A stretch of 64,000 bases of DNA from Paraburkholderia kururiensis (GTDB taxonomy: Bacteria > Pseudomonadota > Gammaproteobacteria > Burkholderiales > Burkholderiaceae). The notes under the pieces were generated by a model. It was not told the DNA's origin, did not search any database, and saw only the letters and a program-made list of their open reading frames with translations. How positions within the stretch are numbered: the first letter of the stretch is position 1; each line of letters begins with the position of its first letter. The stretch spans positions 6,572,001 through 6,636,000 of the forward strand of contig NZ_CP139965.1 of the NCBI RefSeq assembly GCF_034424375.1. The letters run 5' to 3'. A program made the translations under genes and the position numbers. Below are positions 59,559 to 64,000 of the stretch, in pieces.

Positions 59559-60506
59559 ATGGAAAAAACCACCCCGCTTTCAGGCGCCGGGCAAGACCGG
59601 CTGATCTCTCACGGGCCCGGCGAAGAAGCGAGCTTCGAGGCGGTGCTGGAATCGGCAAGGTCGCGTTTGCGCGCAGCGCCTGCCCTCCCGGGCGTCACGC
59701 TCGACCAGCAACTCGCGTTGCTCGACGAACTCGCCGGCTTCGAACTGGGCCGCTTTCTGCTGGTGAATCGCGGGCTCAATGCGTGGTGGACGCATCAGCT
59801 CGTCACCTACGATCCGTCTGCGGCACGCGCGGACTCTCTCACCGACCTGGAGCGCCGCGTGTTCGAGGCATTGCCGGCCACGCTCGCCACGCGCCAGCGC
59901 TTCGGCATCTTCCGCGCGCAGTTGCAAAAGCGGCTTGCACCCGGCATGGCCCTGGCATCGGTGCCGTGCGGGTTGATGGGCGAACTGTTGCTGCTCGATT
60001 ACACGGGGCTCGAAGACGTCACGTTGACGGGCATCGATCTGGATCAGCAGGCGCTCGATGCCGCGCGGCAACTCGCTGAAACGCGCGGGCTGGGCGAGCG
60101 CGTAACGCTGCGCCGCGAAGACGCCTGGGCGCTGTCGCTCGAAAACGCCGTGGACGTGCTGACCAGCAACGGCCTGAACATCTACGAGCCGGACGACGCG
60201 CGCGTCGTCGCGCTGTACCGCTCGTTCTTCCAGGCGCTGAAGCCTGGCGGCACGCTCGTTACGAGCTTTCTCACGCCCGCACCCACGATGTCCCCCGACT
60301 CGCCCTGGGACATGACGAAGACGCAGCCCGCCCTGCTTCAGCTGCAATACCTGTTGTTCGTGCGGATGATCGATGCGAAGTGGAGCGCGTATCGCACGCA
60401 TACGCAAACGGCGCAGCAACTCGAAGAAGCGGGCTTTACGAACGTCGAATTCATCGACGACGATGCGCGGATGTTCCCCACTATTATCGCGCGAAAACCG
60501 GCTTGA
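59559..60506 (+). CDS. Class I SAM-dependent methyltransferase
   Basis: This is a 315-residue protein. The SAM-binding fold lies in about 130-260: LASVPCGLMGELLLLDYTG is motif I (the usual GxGxG reads PCGLMGEL), VTLTGIDLDQQALDAARQLA is the acidic loop motif, and LTSNGLNIYEPDD is motif IV. The N-terminal 120 residues are helical, and the C-terminal part ends in a short beta-strand unit. The methyl acceptor is unknown. It stands alone, with no neighbours of related function. Confidence 0.8.
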   Translation: MEKTTPLSGAGQDRLISHGPGEEASFEAVLESARSRLRAAPALPGVTLDQQLALLDELAGFELGRFLLVNRGLNAWWTHQLVTYDPSAARADSLTDLERRVFEALPATLATRQRFGIFRAQLQKRLAPGMALASVPCGLMGELLLLDYTGLEDVTLTGIDLDQQALDAARQLAETRGLGERVTLRREDAWALSLENAVDVLTSNGLNIYEPDDARVVALYRSFFQALKPGGTLVTSFLTPAPTMSPDSPWDMTKTQPALLQLQYLLFVRMIDAKWSAYRTHTQTAQQLEEAGFTNVEFIDDDARMFPTIIARKPA

Positions 60507-60583
60507 ACGAGGCGCGAACAAACAGCGCGGTGACGCGGCAAAGCGGTGTGAGCGCCGCCGTCGAGCGCGAAAAAAACGGCAAG

Positions 60584-60634
60584 GTTAACACCGCTCGCGC
60601 AAAGTTAACAGCGGTACGTGCACGGTGTGTACAC
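60584..60634. promoter_or_regulatory. Cluster of short palindromes upstream of a small gene
   Basis: GTTAACACCGCT (60584) and GTTAACAGCGGT (60604) repeat exactly 20 bases apart, i.e. on the same face of the helix. The palindromes CGTGCACG (60617-60624) and GTGTACAC (60627-60634) follow. It is probably a control region for the small gene at 60761, as the interval has no other gene. Confidence 0.4.
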
Positions 60635-60760
60635 GACGCACGTTTTGCGTGTGCTGCTCACAACATTGTCCTGGTGTTTGTGCGCGCTTCCTGGCAAGCT
60701 ATCTCTCTACGTTGACTCGCGGTCCATACACCGCGACGACGATGAACAATGGAGAGTGCT

Positions 60761-60994
60761 ATGGCAATGAGTTCGCATTCGCGCGAAGCAAGCGCGGCAG
60801 AGCGATTCGTTTGGGCAACCCGCAAGGTCGATATGGCATTTCGCGCTACGCGTGCAGAGTCGTCCGCGACGGACGGCGCGCAGCGCGACCACTCGCGCGC
60901 CGTGCTGGAACTCGAACAGGCGCTGGAAGAGCTAGCCGCGGCGCAGGCCCTGTTCGATGCCACCGTGCGCAAGAGCTCGACTCGCCGCTCGTAG
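60761..60994 (+). CDS. Small hypothetical helical protein
   Basis: This is a 77-residue protein, rich in Ala, Arg, Ser and Glu, with a likely coiled helix (HSRAVLELEQALEELAAAQA). GGAGAG lies four bases before the ATG at 60761; another ATG at 60749 is in frame. I know no family for it. The 250-base region upstream holds several short palindromes that may regulate it. Confidence 0.6.
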   Translation: MAMSSHSREASAAERFVWATRKVDMAFRATRAESSATDGAQRDHSRAVLELEQALEELAAAQALFDATVRKSSTRRS

Positions 60995-61028
60995 CACGCT
61001 TGCCGTGCCGCACTTGTGCAATCCGCAG

Positions 61029-61451
61029 TCAGCGTTGAGGCGGCTGCGGATTGTTGGCCGGATTCGTATCGAACTTCGCCACGCGCTCGATCCCGCCATT
61101 CCCGCTCGCGAGTGCCTGTAGCTCGCGCTCCAGCGCGTCCGCCACGTCCTTGCCGTACACCTCGTCGCCGTTCACATACACCGTGAACGACTTCAGGTAT
61201 TTCGCCTGCTTCTCCGGGTTTTCGATGGTGTCTTTCGTCCACTGATAAAGCGGATAGTGTTCGACGCCCTGCTCTTCGGCCTCGCTGACGTAGCCCGCAA
61301 AGGCATCGTACTGGCACACCAACGACGCGCCATGCCGTTGCAGCACGTCGTGCAACGGCGCATAGGCACGCGCGGACGGATCGCCGCGCAGCTCGGGCGC
61401 CAGCGCCTCGGAAACCGTGAGTCTGAGCTGGAACTGCCAGGCGTCATCCAT
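61029..61451 (-). CDS. Conserved hypothetical protein
   Basis: This is a 140-residue soluble protein starting MDDAWQFQLRLTVSEALAPE. GAGAGG lies before the ATG at 61451. The first 70 residues look like an alpha/beta domain (ALLVCQYDAF-like segment LVCQYDAFAGYVSEAEEQG), followed by helices with EKQAKYLKSFTVYVNGDEV. It ends in a Pro/Asn/Gln-rich tail. I do not recognise a named family. It converges on the small gene at 60761. Confidence 0.75.
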   Translation of the reverse strand: MDDAWQFQLRLTVSEALAPELRGDPSARAYAPLHDVLQRHGASLVCQYDAFAGYVSEAEEQGVEHYPLYQWTKDTIENPEKQAKYLKSFTVYVNGDEVYGKDVADALERELQALASGNGGIERVAKFDTNPANNPQPPQR

Positions 61452-61550
61452 GTTCGCCTCTCTTCAATGGACTTCAGGTGGAAAGCGGAATGGGCGCAAG
61501 CGATACCGCAATGGCGGCCTACGCGTGAAGCGCCTCTGCCGGACGCGCCG

Positions 61551-61952
61551 TCACCCCGGCCGGCGTGCGATGAAGTCGATCTCGACCAGCGCATCGCGCG
61601 CGAGACCCGTCACGCCGATGCACGTCCGCGCCGGCAATCGCCCTTTCGGAAAATAGCTGGCGTAAGTCGCGTTCATGGTGGCGTAGTCGCGCTTGAACTC
61701 GGTCAGGAAGATGCGGGCCGACACCACGTGTTCGAGGCCGAGCCCCAGCCCTTCGAGCACGATGACGAGATTGTCCATGACACGCCGCGTCTGCGCCACG
61801 ACGCCGTCGGGCAACGGCGCGTTGTCGTCGTCGGGCGAAGTGGGCATCTGGCCCGTGACGAATATCCAGCCGTCGCTTTCCGTCGCATGAGAGAAAGGGC
61901 CAACGGGCGTCGGGGCGCCCTTCACCATCCAGAACCGCGTCGTATCTGTCAT
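61551..61952 (-). CDS. RidA/YjgF family enamine/imine deaminase
   Basis: This is a 133-residue protein of the RidA family, which hydrolyses reactive enamine/imine intermediates of amino-acid breakdown to keto acids and ammonia. Family segments are PVGPFSHATESDGWIFVTGQ, TRRVMDNLVIVLEGLGLGLE and the C-terminal LPARTCIGVTGLARDALVEI, which carries the substrate-binding Arg. It follows an IclR gene by 34 bases and is the last gene of the amino-acid ABC transporter unit, so it may act on an intermediate of the imported amino acid. Confidence 0.92.
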   Translation of the reverse strand: MTDTTRFWMVKGAPTPVGPFSHATESDGWIFVTGQMPTSPDDDNAPLPDGVVAQTRRVMDNLVIVLEGLGLGLEHVVSARIFLTEFKRDYATMNATYASYFPKGRLPARTCIGVTGLARDALVEIDFIARRPG

Positions 61953-61986
61953 GTCGCTGCGCTCCATTGCTCGATGTGGATGCATG

Positions 61987-62769
61987 CTACAGCCGTGAGT
62001 AAGGCTCCGATAGCGCTTTTGCCGATTTGATCAGATCGTCGAGCATCAGTTCGCGCTTCTTCGGGTCGGTGTCGCGGCTCGTCATGAAGCAAAGCGCTGC
62101 AACGGCGACGCCCGAGCGGTCGCGAATCGGCGCGGCCATGCAGAGCCGGAACGTATGCGAGAGGCCTTCCGTGCAGCAATATCCCTGCGCGTCGGCGTAC
62201 TGTACGTCGCGCAGGAAGTCGTCGAACGCGATACGTGTGCCGTTTTCCAGCACGAAGTCTTCGTCTGGAATCAGCGCGCGAATCTCGTTCACGTTCAGGT
62301 GACCAAGCAGCAGACGGCCCGTCGCGGTCCACGGAATGGGCACCTTCACGCCGATGTCGGAGCTGATGTTGAACGGCCGCGAACTGCTCTCGGAAAGCAT
62401 CACCGTGTACTTGTTGCCTTCCAGCGTGCAGAGCTGCGCCGTTTCATCGTGCTTGCGCACCAGCGACAAAATGGACTGATGCGCGCGGCTGATCAGGTCG
62501 TTGTGCGCGGCGTAGTCGGCCCCGAAATAATGCATCTCGCGGCCGAAGAACACGCTGCCATCGCCGCTCGTTTCGAGCCAGCCGGCCTCGGAAAAAATGG
62601 CCACAAGTTCGTAGATGCTCGAACGCGGCGCACCGGTTGCCACGATCAGCTCGCGCATGGTCATCGGTCGCCGGGCAGCGTGCAGTTGCCTGAAGATGTC
62701 GATGATGCGTTCCACGCCTCTTGCCCGCGACGTCGCGGGCGTGGAAATTCCTTCGTCTTTCTCGGCCAT
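61987..62769 (-). CDS. IclR-family regulator
   Basis: This is a 260-residue regulator. The winged helix (about 15-80) has GVERIIDIFRQLHAARRPMT and ELIVATGAPRSSIYELVAIF, and the ligand domain (about 95-250) contains ATGRLLLGHLNVNEIRALIP and LCMAAPIRDRSGVAVAALCF. It lies between the ABC ATPase gene (76 bases upstream) and the RidA gene, and probably controls this unit in answer to its substrate. Confidence 0.92.
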   Translation of the reverse strand: MAEKDEGISTPATSRARGVERIIDIFRQLHAARRPMTMRELIVATGAPRSSIYELVAIFSEAGWLETSGDGSVFFGREMHYFGADYAAHNDLISRAHQSILSLVRKHDETAQLCTLEGNKYTVMLSESSSRPFNISSDIGVKVPIPWTATGRLLLGHLNVNEIRALIPDEDFVLENGTRIAFDDFLRDVQYADAQGYCCTEGLSHTFRLCMAAPIRDRSGVAVAALCFMTSRDTDPKKRELMLDDLIKSAKALSEPYSRL

Positions 62770-62845
62770 GTGTGTCGTGTATCGATTCGATGTTGTCGAG
62801 GCGCCTGCCCGCAGCGCCCGGCACGCGCATGGGCGGCGCGCCGTT

Positions 62846-63598
62846 TCAGTGGTCCAGCACGCGGTGCAGAAACTGCCGCGTACGTTCGTTCTGCGGGTTC
62901 ACGAAAATCTGCTCGGGTGCGCCCTGCTCCGCGATCACCCCCTTGTCCATGAACACCACGCGGTCCGCGGTCTTGCGCGCAAAGCCCATTTCGTGGGTGA
63001 CCACGACCATCGTCATGCCGTCGCGCGCGAGGCCGCGCATGACGTCGGTCACTTCGCCCACCAGTTCCGGGTCCAGCGCAGAGGTGGCTTCGTCGAAGAA
63101 CATGATGCCGGGCTCCACCGCGAGCGCGCGCGCAATCGCCACGCGTTGCTGCTGCCCGCCCGAAAGCTGGCTCGGATAGTGTCCCGCGCGGTCCGCGAGG
63201 CCCACGCGGTCCAGCGCTTCCATGCCGCGCCGGTTCGCCTCTTCGCGATTCATGCCGCGCGCCTTGATGAGCGCGAGCGTCACGTTGCCGAGCGCCGTCT
63301 TGTGCGGAAACAGGTTGAACTGCTGAAACACCATGCCCACGTGCCCGCGAATTTCCTTCGCGCGGCGCGCGTCGTGCAGCGGCACTTCATTGACCCAGAC
63401 TTCGCCGGCATCCGCGGTTTCGAGGCCGCTCATGATGCGCAACACCGTGCTCTTGCCCGAACCCGACGCGCCGATGAGCACGAGCACCTCGCCGGGCCGC
63501 ACGTCGAGATTCACGTCCTTGAGCACCTGCGTCGCGCCGAACGACTTGCTGACGCCCGTGAGATTGATGACAGGTTTCGATGCAGTCGCGGTGGTCAT
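62846..63598 (-). CDS. Amino-acid ABC transporter ATPase (GlnQ/GltL type)
   Basis: This is a 250-residue ATPase for polar amino-acid uptake. Walker A is GASGSGKSTVLRIMSG, the Q-loop is VFQQFNLFPHKTALGNVTLA, the signature is LSGGQQQRVAIARALA, and Walker B is IMFFDEATSALDPELVGEV. The C-terminal ENERTRQFLHRVL-type segment reads NPQNERTRQFLHRVLDH. Its ATG at 63598 overlaps the permease stop by 4 bases. Confidence 0.95.
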   Translation of the reverse strand: MTTATASKPVINLTGVSKSFGATQVLKDVNLDVRPGEVLVLIGASGSGKSTVLRIMSGLETADAGEVWVNEVPLHDARRAKEIRGHVGMVFQQFNLFPHKTALGNVTLALIKARGMNREEANRRGMEALDRVGLADRAGHYPSQLSGGQQQRVAIARALAVEPGIMFFDEATSALDPELVGEVTDVMRGLARDGMTMVVVTHEMGFARKTADRVVFMDKGVIAEQGAPEQIFVNPQNERTRQFLHRVLDH

Positions 63599-64000
63599 GA
63601 CGGCAGCCTCCTTCGATCGTGGCGACGCACCCACTGCGAGAGCGGGAAGCAGACAACGAAATAGAGCACGGCGACAAGGCCATAGATCTGCACGGGCTGG
63701 CCGATGCGATCCACGATGGCCTGCCCACCGTGCATGAGTTCCGACATGCCGATCATGCTGACGATCGACGTGTCCTTGATGAGCGAAAGATATTGGCCCA
63801 CGAGCGGCGGCAGCACGATCTTGCCTGTCTGTGGCAGCACCACGGAGAAGAACGCCTGCGTCTTCGTGAGTCCGAGAATCTGCGAGACCTCCCACTGACT
63901 TCGCGGCACGGCTTCGATGCCCGAGCGAAACACCTCGGCAATGTAGGCTCCCTGATAGATGCTCAGGCCCACCACGCCGGCTGCGAATACGTCGATGGCA
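63595..64000 (-). CDS. Amino-acid ABC transporter permease, C-terminal part (cut by window edge)
   Basis: This is a permease of the HisM/GlnP family. At least 134 residues are visible; the frame runs on past base 64000, so the N-terminus is outside the window. The conserved segments GAYIAEVFRSGIEAVPRSQWEVSQILGL (seen in parts), QTGKIVLPPLVGQYLSLIKDTS and SMIGMSELM are family hallmarks. It is co-transcribed with the ATPase gene. Confidence 0.93.
   Translation of the reverse strand, partial: AIDVFAAGVVGLSIYQGAYIAEVFRSGIEAVPRSQWEVSQILGLTKTQAFFSVVLPQTGKIVLPPLVGQYLSLIKDTSIVSMIGMSELMHGGQAIVDRIGQPVQIYGLVAVLYFVVCFPLSQWVRRHDRRRLPS

Noticed and set aside
1..64000. Mobile elements, prophage, CRISPR, tRNA, rRNA
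   Set aside because: No transposase, integrase, phage or Cas protein was seen among the translations, no regular spacer arrays, and no cloverleaf or rRNA-like stretch was noticed by eye; a tRNA scan was not possible.

Overview
This window is GC-rich chromosomal DNA from a beta-proteobacterium. The gene content (DUF1810 protein, AcpA-like phosphoesterase, many GntR/IclR/MarR regulators, large amine and amino-acid catabolic operons) and codon use fit the Burkholderiaceae, most likely a Paraburkholderia/Burkholderia/Caballeronia relative. That placement is inference from gene style, not from a marker gene. I see no rRNA, tRNA, CRISPR array, transposase or phage gene. Both edge genes are cut: an MFS transporter at the left and an amino-acid ABC permease at the right.

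Layout. 1-5 kb: MFS transporter end, then a MarR regulator upstream of a CBS-tailed CLC channel/antiporter and an HPP-CBS membrane protein. Two near-identical palindromes tie these genes into one regulon. 5-12 kb: secreted AcpA-like phosphoesterase lipoprotein, di-haem cytochrome c peroxidase, small conserved proteins, cytochrome b561, and a divergent SmtB-type zinc sensor/CDF zinc exporter pair. 11.6-17.1 kb: an orphan sulfonate-type binding protein divergent from a GntR/UTRA regulator, followed by an AprA-like flavoprotein, an AprB-like two-cluster ferredoxin, a HEAT-repeat protein and a stand-alone DUF971 zinc-type domain. This is the most interesting block in the window. 17-22 kb: two-component system, EF-hand protein, Tat lipoprotein with glycoside-hydrolase-like motifs. 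22-26.6 kb: EmrAB-outer-membrane-factor efflux operon with its MarR gene last.

27-44 kb is a nitrogen-compound catabolic region. It holds a class II aldolase, a HAD/PuuB-like/three-subunit FAD-FeS amine or amino-acid dehydrogenase operon, aldehyde dehydrogenase, GNAT, hydroxyacid dehydrogenase, class III aminotransferase, Lrp regulator, GabD-like dehydrogenase, aspartoacylase-like hydrolase, and a sodium/solute symporter with a DUF3311 partner. The enzymes fit stepwise oxidation of amines or omega-amino acids through an aldehyde to succinate.

44-54.4 kb is one long minus-strand operon: peptide-type ABC transporter (binding protein, two permeases, fused dual ATPase) followed by HyuA and HyuB, suggesting import and cleavage of a hydantoin or oxoproline-like compound. 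55-64 kb: GGDEF-EAL membrane protein, IclR regulator, MHS-family transporter, methyltransferase, small hypothetical proteins, then an amino-acid ABC transporter/IclR/RidA operon running off the right edge.

Start codons were chosen from ribosome-binding sites and family starts, and differ in places from the longest open frame. Functional names rest on motif recognition by eye, without database searches.
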